In this document: in pieces, positions 36,653 to 45,071 of the stretch
Layout: every line of letters starts with the position of its first letter
Position numbering within the stretch: position 1 is the stretch's first letter
DNA from: Pseudomonas fluorescens
Lineage (GTDB): Bacteria; Pseudomonadota; Gammaproteobacteria; Pseudomonadales; Pseudomonadaceae
Assembly: GCF_902498185.1 (NCBI RefSeq)
Contig: NZ_CABVIX010000008.1
Coordinates: 124,001 to 188,000 of the forward strand
Direction: 5' to 3'
Length of the DNA: 64,000 nucleotides
The notes under the pieces: model-generated
Told to the model about the DNA's origin: nothing
What the model saw: only the letters and a program-made list of their open reading frames with translations
Database searches by the model: none
Position numbers and translations under genes: made by a program

Positions 36653-37297
36653 TCAGTTGCGTGCGATGTTGGTCGGCGCCATGGCCAGGGCACGCTTGGC
36701 CTCGATGAAGGTCTTGCTCCAGTAGCGGTCACCGAGGTTGTCGATGCGCACGCCACCGCTGCGGCGGCTGCTGGAGTGAATGAACTGGTTGTCGCCCAGG
36801 TAGATACCAGCATGGCTGACGCGGCCACGGCCGTTGGTGCTGAAGAACAGCAGGTCGCCAGGCTTGAGCTTGTTACGCGCGATTTGAGGGGCATCGACGT
36901 TGATCATCTCGCGGGTCGATCGCGGCAGCTTGAGCCCGGCTTCTTCCTTGAACAGATAGCCAATGAAACCGCTGCAGTCGAAGCCGGATTTTTCCGAAGT
37001 ACCACCGAAGCGATAGCGGGTTCCGATCAGCGACATGCCACGTTCAAGGATGCTGTCGGCCAGGACCGGAAGCGCGTAGGGCTTGCTGTTGCTGGAAAAG
37101 ACATCGACGTCGTCTTCAGCGATCAGCTCTTCTTCGCCGAATACCGATGAGGCCGATGGCTTGGCCTTGACTGGCGACTGTACGGCGACGGGATGTGGCG
37201 CCTGGGGCTGGGAGACCGGGCCTTGAGCCGCGCAGCCAAACAGCAGTGTCACAAGTGCGAGGGGCACGAGGGGTGCGAAGCGCTTTAGCATGGGCAC
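36653..37297 (-). CDS. NlpC/P60 cell-wall endopeptidase lipoprotein (second of two)
   Basis: 214 residues. Lipobox LLFGC (Cys22), then a Pro/Ala-rich and acidic linker (residues 23-75), then the peptidase domain with Cys108 in GFDCSGFIGY, His162 in VSHAGIYLG and a His in FIHSSS. A longer linker than its neighbour suggests deeper reach into the wall. 136 bp separate the two genes. A hydrolase of the Spr/MepS type is expected to be controlled at the protein level; no regulator is nearby. Confidence 0.9.
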   Translation of the reverse strand: MPMLKRFAPLVPLALVTLLFGCAAQGPVSQPQAPHPVAVQSPVKAKPSASSVFGEEELIAEDDVDVFSSNSKPYALPVLADSILERGMSLIGTRYRFGGTSEKSGFDCSGFIGYLFKEEAGLKLPRSTREMINVDAPQIARNKLKPGDLLFFSTNGRGRVSHAGIYLGDNQFIHSSSRRSGGVRIDNLGDRYWSKTFIEAKRALAMAPTNIARN

Positions 37298-37345
37298 GAC
37301 CGTGTCGGAAGATTCTGTAGGAGGGCGCGACTATGCCTACTATCG

Positions 37346-37370
37346 AATCGATTTGCAAATTTAATCGATT
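37346..37370. repeat. Paired AATCGATT palindromes upstream of the NlpC/P60 gene
   Basis: Two identical 8-bp palindromes AATCGATT at 37346-37353 and 37363-37370, starts 17 bp apart, in an AT-rich promoter region between hda and the second NlpC/P60 gene. They could be a regulator site. There is no further evidence. Confidence 0.35.
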
Positions 37371-37420
37371 TTTTTGTGACTTTTGTGTCTTAGGGCTCTG
37401 GATCAAGCTTTTCAGCCTTT

Positions 37421-38125
37421 CTACCAGCCCAGAGTCTCTTTAAGGAAGGGTATTGTGAGCTTGCGCTGGGCCTGTAAAGAGGCCTGGTCGAGGCGTTCCA
37501 ACAGGTCGAACAGCGCGCTCATGCTACGCGTCCCACGGGTAAGGATGAAATGTCCTACCTCATCGGTGAGATGCAACCCGCGGCGCGAGGCGCGCAGTTG
37601 CAAGGCACGCAGTTTGTCTTCGTCCGACAGGCCACGCATCTGGAAGATCAGCGCCAGGGTGAGCCGCGACTTGAGGTCCGGCAGCTTGATCGGCAGTTCG
37701 CGGGGGGAGCTCGCTGCAGCGATCAGCAAGCGGCGGCCGCTGTCGCGCAGGCGGTTGAACAGGTGGAACATGGCCTCTTCCCAGTCCGGCTTGCCAGCAA
37801 TCGAATGCAGGTCATCCAGGCAGACCAGCTCGTACTGTTCGAGGTGGTCAAGCAGCTCGATGCCGCGATCGAGCAATTGCGCCAGCGGCAGGTACACCGC
37901 CGGCTCGCCCATCTGCTGGAAGCGCTGGCAGGCGGCCTGGAGCAGGTGGGAACGACCGACTCCCTGCTTGCCCCACAGGTAGATGAGGCTTTCGGTCCAG
38001 CCGGCATCGGCTTCGCAAAGCCGCTCTACGTAGCCCAGTGCCGCGGCATTGGCGCCCGGATAGTAGTTGATGAAGGTGGCGTCATCGCGCAGACGCACAC
38101 CCAGTGGCAACTGGATGGGTTTCAT
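37421..38125 (-). CDS. hda: DnaA regulatory inactivator Hda
   Basis: 234 residues. AAA+ protein related to DnaA: WGKQGVGRSHLLQAACQRF (Walker A), LVCLDDLHSIAG (Walker B), RLRDSGRRLLIAASSSPRELP (sensor 1) and LTLALIFQMRGLSDEDK. The start MKPIQLPLGVRL carries the QLPLGV clamp-binding peptide (QL-x-L), which confirms ATG 38125. With the beta clamp it stimulates DnaA-ATP hydrolysis. Clustered with purM and a PerM-type permease, a common gammaproteobacterial arrangement. Confidence 0.95.
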   Translation of the reverse strand: MKPIQLPLGVRLRDDATFINYYPGANAAALGYVERLCEADAGWTESLIYLWGKQGVGRSHLLQAACQRFQQMGEPAVYLPLAQLLDRGIELLDHLEQYELVCLDDLHSIAGKPDWEEAMFHLFNRLRDSGRRLLIAAASSPRELPIKLPDLKSRLTLALIFQMRGLSDEDKLRALQLRASRRGLHLTDEVGHFILTRGTRSMSALFDLLERLDQASLQAQRKLTIPFLKETLGW

Positions 38126-38272
38126 GCTGGCTGGGCGGTCGGGATGATCCACAGGGGGCCTTCGGTGAAGAGTGCGCAAAGTCTATACCTGCCGTGCCAG
38201 TCGCACAATCGGCGTGCACAAGAGCGCAAGCGAAATCAAGGGCTTGCGCGCCTGTGGCGACGATTGGCAGCG

Positions 38273-39346
38273 CTACAGGTGCGGGTCGACGTCGCCGCCG
38301 TACATGCCCGACTCTTTATAGAGGTCATGGACATGGCGCAGCAGTACCATGATCACCGCGGCCACCGGCAGCGCCAGCAGCACGCCAGTGAAGCCGAACA
38401 GTTCACCACCGGCCAGGATGGCGAAGATTACCGCCACCGGGTGCAGACCGATGCGATCGCCCACCAGCAGCGGCGTAAGCACCATGCCTTCGAGCGCCTG
38501 GCCTGCCATGAACACGGCCACGATGGCGAGCAGAGGATACGGATCGCCGCCGAACTGGAACAGCCCGGCAATGATGGCCGCGCCAATGCCAATGATAAAT
38601 CCCATGTAGGGCACGATGGCGGCAAGGCCGGCCAGCAGGCCGATCAGCAGGCCCAGCTCGAGCCCCACCAGCATCAGGCCCGCCGAGTAGATCAGACCAA
38701 GGGCGAGCATCACCATCAGCTGCCCACGTACGAAGGCACCCAGGACCTCATGGCATTCGCCTGCCAATCCCACTACCTGATCTTCGCGCTGGCGCGGCAG
38801 CAGGCCACGCAGCTTGGCCATCATCAGGTCCCAATCGCGCAGCAGGTAGAAGCCGACGACCGGGATCAGCACAAGATTGGCCAGCCATCCGAGCAGTGCC
38901 AGGCTCGAGGCGGTCGCCTGGGACAGAATGATGCCGACGATGTCGGTGGTCTGGCCCATATGCGCGCCGATGGCGGCCTTGATCTTGTCGAATTTCCAGA
39001 AGCCGTCGGCCAGCCCCAGACGAGACTGTACCCATGGCAAGGCTGCATGCTGCAGCCAGTCGAGCATCTGTGGCGCCAGCTCGTACAGGCGCAGCAACTG
39101 CTTGGCCAGCATCGGGATGAGCACCAGCAGCAAGGCCAGGAAAATCAGCGTGAAGAGCGTGAAGACCACCACCACGCCCCAGGTGCGCGACAGCCCCATG
39201 CGTTCCAGACGATCGACCAGCGGGTCGGCGAGGTAGGCCAGAAGGATGCCGATCAGAAACGGCGAGAGAATGCCATGCAGCAAGTACAGCAGCACGGCGA
39301 TCAGCAGCGCGATGCCTAGCCACGCCCAACGGCGTATATCGGTCAC
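38273..39346 (-). CDS. AI-2E/PerM family membrane protein
   Basis: 357 residues with about eight helices in the AI-2E-transporter (TqsA/PerM) layout: LLHGILSPFLIGILLAYLADPLVDRLER, FTLIFLALLLVLIP, and GELFGFTGVLLALPVAAVIMVLLRH at the end. Starts at GTG 39346, 12 bases after the stop of the DUF2066 gene, so the two are co-transcribed. Substrates in this family are mostly unproven; autoinducer-2 or proton-linked transport have been suggested for relatives. Confidence 0.87.
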   Translation of the reverse strand: MTDIRRWAWLGIALLIAVLLYLLHGILSPFLIGILLAYLADPLVDRLERMGLSRTWGVVVVFTLFTLIFLALLLVLIPMLAKQLLRLYELAPQMLDWLQHAALPWVQSRLGLADGFWKFDKIKAAIGAHMGQTTDIVGIILSQATASSLALLGWLANLVLIPVVGFYLLRDWDLMMAKLRGLLPRQREDQVVGLAGECHEVLGAFVRGQLMVMLALGLIYSAGLMLVGLELGLLIGLLAGLAAIVPYMGFIIGIGAAIIAGLFQFGGDPYPLLAIVAVFMAGQALEGMVLTPLLVGDRIGLHPVAVIFAILAGGELFGFTGVLLALPVAAVIMVLLRHVHDLYKESGMYGGDVDPHL

Positions 39347-39358
39347 TGTCAGCGCCCC

Positions 39359-40420
39359 TTACCAGCGAAACCGCAAGCCATCGAACGGCCTTGGCGTCGC
39401 GGCCTGGGCCGGTTCGCCGGCAACGCCCGGCGCAGGCGCTGGCATGGCGGGTGCGTCCGGTGCCTGCTCGGCAGGCAGTTCCTGCAGCTTGGCCAGGCCC
39501 AGCTGCGCGCGCAATTGGTCGGCATTGCCAGTGACCTTGTAGACCAGTGTTCCGCCCTCGGCTTCGCGCAGGCGGGCGCCGTAAGGTTCGAGTACTCGGC
39601 CGAGCTCGGCGTAGCGCGCCAGGTTCATGCCCTGGATCTGCACCTGCAGTTCGCTGCTGGCGCCAGGGCGGGCGACGAAGCGCGGCGCCAGGCGCGTGCT
39701 GACGGCCAGCATCACGGCATCGGCCAGGGCTACCTGATCGACGCCCTCGGCGGTGCCCTGCTCGCGCTGGTCACCCAGCCACAGCTGCCACTTGCCCTGC
39801 CACTTGCCCTCTGCTTCACGGGCATGCACGGCCAGCAGGGCATCGGCACCATAGCGCCCGGACGCTTCCCGCAACGGTGCCGGGTCCTTGCTCTCGAGCT
39901 GCTCGCCATTGGCTACCAGCTGTTCCTGCAAGTCGCCCAGCGGCAGGCGCAGCGGTAGGCCACGATGCTGAGCGGCCCGGCGCAGCGGGCCCGCGGCGCT
40001 CTGGCCATCGCCGACCAGGCTGCTGCCCTCGACGCCATCATTGAGCCACCAGCCGAGGATCGACGGGCGATTGCTGCCCCACAGCGCAAGACCTGCCTTG
40101 CGCAAGGTACGTTCGGTGGTGCCGGGATCGAAGTCGACCAGGACAGTTTCGGGAGGGCCCGCTTCGAAGCCGAACCGGCTGATGATCTGCTGCGGGTCCT
40201 TGCGCAGGCCTGCCAGAGCAGGGCTCTGCGCCGCCTTGGCGTCACCGGTCAGGCGCAGCACCAGGGTTTCGAGGGCCTTGGCAGTCGCCTGAGTGCGTGC
40301 CTCGGCGCCCTCGCCGGCCACGGGTTCGCGTACCTGATAGAGACCAGAGACCGTTTCGGCCTGGGCCGTGAAGCTGACCAGGGCCAGACAACCAACCGCC
40401 AGGTAATTGAAAAAACGCAT
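39359..40420 (-). CDS. DUF2066 exported protein
   Basis: 353 residues with a signal peptide (cleavage near 22, TAQA/ETVSGLY). Matches DUF2066: GLYQVREPVAGEGAEARTQATAKALETLVLRLTG, then RPSILGWWLNDG. Ends in a proline/alanine-rich tail (PAPGVAGEPAQAATPRPFDGLRFRW). Start at ATG 40420; an upstream in-frame extension to 40549 has no ribosome site and would hide the signal peptide. Function unknown; conserved between purM and PerM in pseudomonads. Confidence 0.85.
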   Translation of the reverse strand: MRFFNYLAVGCLALVSFTAQAETVSGLYQVREPVAGEGAEARTQATAKALETLVLRLTGDAKAAQSPALAGLRKDPQQIISRFGFEAGPPETVLVDFDPGTTERTLRKAGLALWGSNRPSILGWWLNDGVEGSSLVGDGQSAAGPLRRAAQHRGLPLRLPLGDLQEQLVANGEQLESKDPAPLREASGRYGADALLAVHAREAEGKWQGKWQLWLGDQREQGTAEGVDQVALADAVMLAVSTRLAPRFVARPGASSELQVQIQGMNLARYAELGRVLEPYGARLREAEGGTLVYKVTGNADQLRAQLGLAKLQELPAEQAPDAPAMPAPAPGVAGEPAQAATPRPFDGLRFRW

Positions 40421-40783
40421 GAGGGATTCCTGTCCTGATAACAAGGGGCGCCGGGCGCCAAACCAGCTGCTATGACCGCAAAGTGAAGAATAACGCTCAC
40501 GACGAGATGGCCTGTAGGCGCACAAGGTAACATCCCACTGCATTTCCACACCTTATATAGCCTGCGGCAAGGCAACCAGCCACGCGCGCTCAACCGCTGT
40601 TTCGAAGCTCTTTTTAGCGAAATCAGCGCCCATCCCGTCGGCTCAAGGATGGCCGCTGCACGGCAACCCTGATAAAATCGCGCGCCTTCGCAGACCAGCG
40701 ACGTTCAGGCAGCCGCACCCTGGTACCCGGCCTTGACCGTTGCGGTCGATTCCACGAATCCCTCCCTCCTAAAGGCCTGGATC
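40421..40783. other. Divergent promoter region between DUF2066 and purM
   Basis: About 360 bp with no gene. A TAAAAT -10-like hexamer at 40673-40678 may serve purM. TATATA at about 40555-40560 on the minus strand may serve the DUF2066 operon. No PurR-like palindrome is evident by eye. Confidence 0.4.
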
Positions 40784-41842
40784 ATGAGCAAGCAACCCTC
40801 CCTGAGCTACAAGGACGCCGGTGTAGACATCGACGCCGGTGAAGCATTGGTCGAACGCATCAAAGGCGTCGCCAAGCGCACGGCGCGCCCGGAAGTCATG
40901 GGCGGCCTGGGCGGCTTTGGCGCCCTCTGCGAGATCCCGGCCGGCTACAAGCAGCCGGTGCTGGTCTCGGGCACCGACGGCGTCGGCACCAAGCTGCGCC
41001 TGGCACTGAACCTGAACAAGCATGACAGCATCGGCCAGGATCTGGTCGCCATGTGCGTCAACGACCTGGTGGTCTGCGGCGCCGAGCCGCTGTTCTTCCT
41101 TGACTACTACGCCACTGGCAAGCTCAACGTCGAAGTCGCCGCCACCGTGGTCACCGGCATCGGTGCCGGTTGCGAACTGGCCGGTTGCTCGCTGGTAGGT
41201 GGCGAAACCGCCGAAATGCCTGGCATGTACGAAGGTGAAGACTACGACCTGGCCGGCTTCTGCGTCGGCGTCGTGGAAAAGGCCGAGATCATCGACGGCT
41301 CCAAGGTTGCCACCGGCGATGCCCTGATCGCCCTGCCCTCCTCCGGCCCGCACTCCAATGGCTACTCGCTGATCCGCAAGATCATCGAAGTGTCCGGCGC
41401 CGACATCGAGACCATCGAGCTCGACGGCACCCCGCTGACCGAACTGCTGATGGCGCCGACCCGCATCTACGTCAAGCCCCTGCTGCAACTGATCAAGCAG
41501 ACCGGCGCAGTCAAGGCCATGGCCCACATCACCGGTGGCGGCCTGCTCGACAATATCCCGCGCGTGCTGCCAAAAGGCGCCCAGGCCGTGGTCGACGTCG
41601 CCAGCTGGAACCGTCCGGTGGTGTTCGACTGGCTGCAGCAGCAAGGTAACGTTGACGAGCACGAGATGCATCGCGTACTGAACTGCGGCGTTGGCATGGT
41701 CATCTGCGTGGCCCAGGACCAGGTCGAAACCGCCCTGAACGTCCTGCGCGATGCAGGCGAGCAGCCATGGGTCATCGGCCAGATCGGCGTTGCCGCCGAA
41801 GGCGCAGCCCAGGTCGAGCTGAAGAACGTCAAGGCGCACTGA
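40784..41842 (+). CDS. purM: Phosphoribosylformylglycinamidine cyclo-ligase
   Basis: 352 residues. Closes the imidazole ring (AIR synthetase), the fifth step of purine synthesis. Motifs: [85 protein letters not shown] and [16 protein letters not shown]. Start at ATG 40784; an earlier in-frame GTG/ATG at 40733 is not conserved. Its stop overlaps the purN start (TGATG). Confidence 0.97.
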   Translation: MSKQPSLSYKDAGVDIDAGEALVERIKGVAKRTARPEVMGGLGGFGALCEIPAGYKQPVLVSGTDGVGTKLRLALNLNKHDSIGQDLVAMCVNDLVVCGAEPLFFLDYYATGKLNVEVAATVVTGIGAGCELAGCSLVGGETAEMPGMYEGEDYDLAGFCVGVVEKAEIIDGSKVATGDALIALPSSGPHSNGYSLIRKIIEVSGADIETIELDGTPLTELLMAPTRIYVKPLLQLIKQTGAVKAMAHITGGGLLDNIPRVLPKGAQAVVDVASWNRPVVFDWLQQQGNVDEHEMHRVLNCGVGMVICVAQDQVETALNVLRDAGEQPWVIGQIGVAAEGAAQVELKNVKAH

Positions 41843-42495
41843 TGCCAAGCGAGTCCTGTGATGTGGTGGTATTGCTGTCGGGCTCCGGCAGCAACCTGCA
41901 AGCCTTGATCGACAGCAGCCGTGGCGCGGACAGTCCGGTGCGCATCCGCGCAGTGGTGTCCAACCGTGCCGACGCTTACGGTCTGCAGCGTGCGCAGGCA
42001 GCCGGCATTGAAACCGCCGTGCTCGATCACAGCGGTTACGAAGGCCGCGAGGCCTTCGATGCGGCGTTGATGCAAGTCATCGACGGCTTCGGGGCGGACC
42101 TGGTGGTGCTGGCGGGGTTCATGCGGATCCTGAGCGCGGGCTTTGTCCGCCATTACCACGGGCGCCTGCTGAACATCCATCCTTCGTTGCTGCCCCTCTA
42201 CAAGGGCCTGCATACGCACCTCCGGGCACTGGAAGCCGGTGACACCGAGCACGGCTGCAGCGTGCACTTCGTCACGGAGGAACTCGATGGCGGCCCCTTG
42301 GTCGTACAGGCTGTGGTGCCGGTAGCGCTGGATGATACCCCGCAGAGCCTGGCCCAGCGGGTTCATTGCCAGGAACATCATATCTACCCGCTGGCGGTGC
42401 GATGGTTCGCCGAAGGACGCTTGCGTCTTGGCGAGCACGGTGCATTACTGGATGGCCAGCCGCTGGCGGCCAGCGGCCACTTGATTCGACCCTAG
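41842..42495 (+). CDS. purN: Phosphoribosylglycinamide formyltransferase
   Basis: 217 residues. Folate-dependent GAR transformylase. Phosphate loop SGSGSNLQALID near residue 10, the catalytic Asn-His in LNIHPSLLPLYKG near 110, and the Asp in CSVHFVTEELDGGP near 149. Overlaps purM by one base, and DUF3108 follows at 8 bp, so three genes are probably transcribed together. Confidence 0.96.
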   Translation: MPSESCDVVVLLSGSGSNLQALIDSSRGADSPVRIRAVVSNRADAYGLQRAQAAGIETAVLDHSGYEGREAFDAALMQVIDGFGADLVVLAGFMRILSAGFVRHYHGRLLNIHPSLLPLYKGLHTHLRALEAGDTEHGCSVHFVTEELDGGPLVVQAVVPVALDDTPQSLAQRVHCQEHHIYPLAVRWFAEGRLRLGEHGALLDGQPLAASGHLIRP

Positions 42496-42503
42496 GAGAT
42501 ATT

Positions 42504-43214
42504 ATGCGTCGTGCCCTGCTCTTGGCTCTCGCCGTGCTTGCCCTGCCCCTCCAGGCAGCTGATCTGAAGCCTTTCTCGGCCAGCTATACCGCCGACTGGA
42601 AGCAACTGCCCATGAGCGGTACCGCCGAGCGCAGCCTGGAGAAAAACGCCAACGGTACCTGGAGCCTGAACTTCAAGGCTTCGATGATGATCGCCAGCCT
42701 GACCGAACAGAGCACGCTGCGCATGGAGAACGAGACCCTGCTGCCGCAGAGTTATCACTTCCAGCGTGGCGGCCTCGGCAAGGCCAAGAAGGTCGACCTG
42801 GACTTCGACTGGACCAGCAAGAAGGTCACTGGCAGCGATCGTGGCGACGCGGTGAACCTGCCGCTGAACCGTGGTGTACTCGACAAGTCGTCCTATCAAT
42901 TGGCACTGCAGCACGATGTGGCGGCCGGCAAAAAGAGCATGACCTACCAGGTGGTCGACGGTGACGAGATCGATACCTACGACTTCCGGGTGCTGGGCAC
43001 CGAGAAGGTTGCCACCAAGACCGGCCAGGTCGATGCGGTCAAGGTCGAGCGCGTGCGCGACCCGAGCCAGAGCAAGCGCATCACCGAGCTGTGGTTTGCC
43101 AAGGACTGGGATTACCTGCTGGTGCAACTGCGTCAGGTCGAGACTGACGGCAAGGAATACGTGATTGTGCTGCAGGATGGCACGGTCGATGGCAGGTCGG
43201 TGAAGGGTAACTGA
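42504..43214 (+). CDS. DUF3108 exported protein
   Basis: 236 residues with a signal peptide (LPLQA/ADLKPF near 19). A mostly beta-strand body fits DUF3108 (FSASYTADWKQLPMSGTAERSLEKNANGTWSL; ELWFAKDWDYLLVQLRQVETDGKEYVI). Probably periplasmic and lipid- or carbohydrate-binding by fold; the real role is unknown. AGGAG is 6 bases ahead of ATG 42504. Sits behind purMN, as in other pseudomonads. Confidence 0.88.
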   Translation: MRRALLLALAVLALPLQAADLKPFSASYTADWKQLPMSGTAERSLEKNANGTWSLNFKASMMIASLTEQSTLRMENETLLPQSYHFQRGGLGKAKKVDLDFDWTSKKVTGSDRGDAVNLPLNRGVLDKSSYQLALQHDVAAGKKSMTYQVVDGDEIDTYDFRVLGTEKVATKTGQVDAVKVERVRDPSQSKRITELWFAKDWDYLLVQLRQVETDGKEYVIVLQDGTVDGRSVKGN

Positions 43215-43238
43215 ACCAAGCCCATCAGCTGCACCCAA

Positions 43239-43264
43239 AACCCCGCCTGGTGCGGGGTTTTTTT
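43239..43264 (+). terminator. Terminator of purM-purN-DUF3108
   Basis: Eight-bp stem AACCCCGC/GCGGGGTT (43239-43246, 43252-43259) followed by a T-run to 43264. Confidence 0.92.
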
Positions 43265-43383
43265 ACGTGGGGCTTTCATGAAATATGTTTCATTCTGTGT
43301 TTATTTACTTAGGCAGCTAACAAACTCTATAAAGAAGGCCTGCGACACAGTGCCGCAGCCAACTCAAACTGTGGAGTTTACCG

Positions 43384-43563
43384 ATGACTGTTCAAGTAAC
43401 CGAACGCGACGAATCGAGACTGTCCCACGAAGGCCTGGCCGCTGGCGTGCGGATCTGGGATGTCCATCAGCAAGGTCAGCTGGTCGGCATGTTCCACAAT
43501 GAGCACGAAGCCGAGCAATACCGCACCGAACTGGAAACCCTGGAAAACGACCGCGTCGGCTAA
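43384..43563 (+). CDS. 59-residue conserved-looking small protein
   Basis: Begins MTVQVTERDESRLSHEGLAA and ends NEHEAEQYRTELETLENDRVG. Acidic and soluble, with a central beta segment (GVRIWDVHQQGQLVGMFHNE) and a C-terminal helix; it resembles small DUF-type proteins of pseudomonads that modulate other proteins, but I cannot name a family. GGAG lies 6 bases before the ATG. Codon use fits Pseudomonas. Its own AT-rich promoter region (43270-43340) precedes it and a strong terminator follows. Confidence 0.72.
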   Translation: MTVQVTERDESRLSHEGLAAGVRIWDVHQQGQLVGMFHNEHEAEQYRTELETLENDRVG

Positions 43564-43577
43564 GCCGGCTTAAGCTA

Positions 43578-43654
43578 CAAGTTGCAAGCCGCACGCTATA
43601 AGAAAAAAGCGGATCGTAGCCCCCGATCCGCTTTTAGTTGCCGCTTGCAGCTTG
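43578..43654. repeat. Nested inverted repeat (REP-like) with bidirectional terminator
   Basis: Inner stem: a perfect 12-bp AAAAGCGGATCG/CGATCCGCTTTT (43605-43616, 43624-43635), an efficient two-way terminator between convergent genes. Outer arms CAAGTTGCAAGCCGC (43578-43592) and GCCGCTTGCAGCTTG (43640-43654) pair with few mismatches. The CTACAAG..GCAAGC motif resembles the repeat at 49755-49773 and common Pseudomonas intergenic repeats. Confidence 0.75.
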
Positions 43655-43662
43655 AAACTGCT

Positions 43663-44202
43663 TTACCACATGAGATCGTCAGGGATGACGTAGGCCGCGT
43701 AAGGATCATCGGCATCAGGTTCCTCAACCTGGGTATTGAGCAGCAGGATCCGCTCCGGCGCCCGCTCCTGAATCTTCACCGCCGCTTCCCGCGGAATCAC
43801 TTCGTAACCGCCGCCATGGGCAACGATCGCCAGCGAGCCGCTGGAAAGCTTGCTGCGCATCAGGGCGTTGACCGCGATGCGCTTGACCTTCTTGTCGTCG
43901 ACGAAGTTGTAGTAGTCCTCGGTCGTCATCTTGGGCAGGCGCGACACCTCGATCAGTTGCTTGACCTGTGCTGCGCGGGCCTTCTGCTCAGCCTTCTCCT
44001 GCTGCTGGCGATTGAGCTCCTGGTCGCGCTTGGCTTTTTCGGCCATGGCCTCCCTGGCCTGGCGCTGCTGGCTGTCATCGACCTCGGCCTGGCCTTTTTG
44101 CTCCAGCCGCTTTTGTTTCTTCTCGGTTTTGTTGACCTGCTTGACCTGTTTCTGATTGACCAGACCGGCCTTGAGCAATTGGTCGCGAAGGGAAAGGCTC
44201 AT
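43663..44202 (-). CDS. DUF2058 family protein (YaiL-like)
   Basis: 179 residues. The N terminus MSLSLRDQLLKAGLVNQKQVKQV is the family hallmark. A highly charged Lys/Gln/Glu-rich coiled coil spans about residues 20-85, then a compact domain (TTEDYYNFVDDKKVKRIAVNALMRSKLSSGSLAIVAHGGGYEVIPREAAVKI). Relatives are described as nucleoprotein/polynucleotide-associated; the role is unproven. It lies 27 bp after mazG on the same strand. Confidence 0.88.
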   Translation of the reverse strand: MSLSLRDQLLKAGLVNQKQVKQVNKTEKKQKRLEQKGQAEVDDSQQRQAREAMAEKAKRDQELNRQQQEKAEQKARAAQVKQLIEVSRLPKMTTEDYYNFVDDKKVKRIAVNALMRSKLSSGSLAIVAHGGGYEVIPREAAVKIQERAPERILLLNTQVEEPDADDPYAAYVIPDDLMW

Positions 44203-44229
44203 GGATTACTCACTCACTTATGCATCAGC

Positions 44230-45063
44230 TCAGCCGCAGCTGGGCAGGTTCTTTTCCTGACGCTTGGCTTCACCCCAAAGGGTATCCAGGTCTTCAAGGG
44301 TACAATCTTCGATGGGACGCGCGCTGTCGCGCAAGGCCTGTTCGATAAAGCGAAAACGCCGTTCAAACTTGCGATTGGCGCCGCGCAGGGCATTTTCGGG
44401 GTCCAGCTTGAGGTGACGGGCCAGGTTGACGGCAGCGAACAGCAGGTCGCCGACTTCATCTTCGAGCGCTTGCGGATCGCCATCGGCCATGGCCTGCAGC
44501 ACCTCGTCCAACTCTTCGCGAACTTTGTCGAGCACCGGCAGGGCGTCAGGCCAGTCGAAACCGACCTGAGCCGCGCGCTTCTGCAACTTGGCCGAACGTG
44601 ACAGCGCCGGCAGGGCTACAGGCACATCGTCCAACAGCGAGAGCTGCTCGGGCACGCTCTTCTCGGCCCGTTCCGCCGCCTTGATCTCCTCCCAGCGTTG
44701 CTTGACCTCGGCCTCGCTCAGGCTGGGCGTATCCAGCGGGGCATATAGATCGCCGGTCGGAAACACGTGGGGATGCCGGCGGATCAGCTTGCGGGTAATG
44801 CCGTCGACCACTCCGGCAAACTCGAAACGCTGGTCTTCACGGGCCAACTGGCTGTAGTACACGACCTGGAACAACAGGTCGCCCAGCTCGCCCTGCAGGT
44901 GTTCGAAGTCGCCGCGTTCAATGGTGTCCGCCACCTCGTAGGCTTCTTCGAGCGTATGCGGGACGATGCTCGCGTAGTCCTGCTTGAGATCCCACGGGCA
45001 GCCATGCCGCGGATCGCGCAGCCGGGCCATCAGGTGGAGCAGGTCGTCGAGGGTATAGGTCAT
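44230..45063 (-). CDS. mazG: Nucleoside triphosphate pyrophosphohydrolase MazG
   Basis: 277 residues with two MazG repeats. The metal-binding ExxE...ExxD of the first is in TLEEAYEVADTIERGDFEHLQGELGDLLFQVVYYSQL; the second is in EELDEVLQAMADGDPQALEDEVGDLLFAAVNLAR. Hydrolyses NTPs to NMP and PPi and, in E. coli, lowers ppGpp signalling when next to relA, as here. The start is either ATG 45063 or GTG 45075; the latter overlaps the relA stop by 4 bases. ATG is chosen by similarity of the N terminus (MTYTLDDLLHLMARLRDP). Confidence 0.94.
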   Translation of the reverse strand: MTYTLDDLLHLMARLRDPRHGCPWDLKQDYASIVPHTLEEAYEVADTIERGDFEHLQGELGDLLFQVVYYSQLAREDQRFEFAGVVDGITRKLIRRHPHVFPTGDLYAPLDTPSLSEAEVKQRWEEIKAAERAEKSVPEQLSLLDDVPVALPALSRSAKLQKRAAQVGFDWPDALPVLDKVREELDEVLQAMADGDPQALEDEVGDLLFAAVNLARHLKLDPENALRGANRKFERRFRFIEQALRDSARPIEDCTLEDLDTLWGEAKRQEKNLPSCG

Positions 45064-45071
45064 GGTCAGGC

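Noticed and set aside
37550..39319. 589-codon open frame on the plus strand
   Set aside because: Runs through hda and the AI-2E-family gene in antisense; His/Gln-rich and without a domain.
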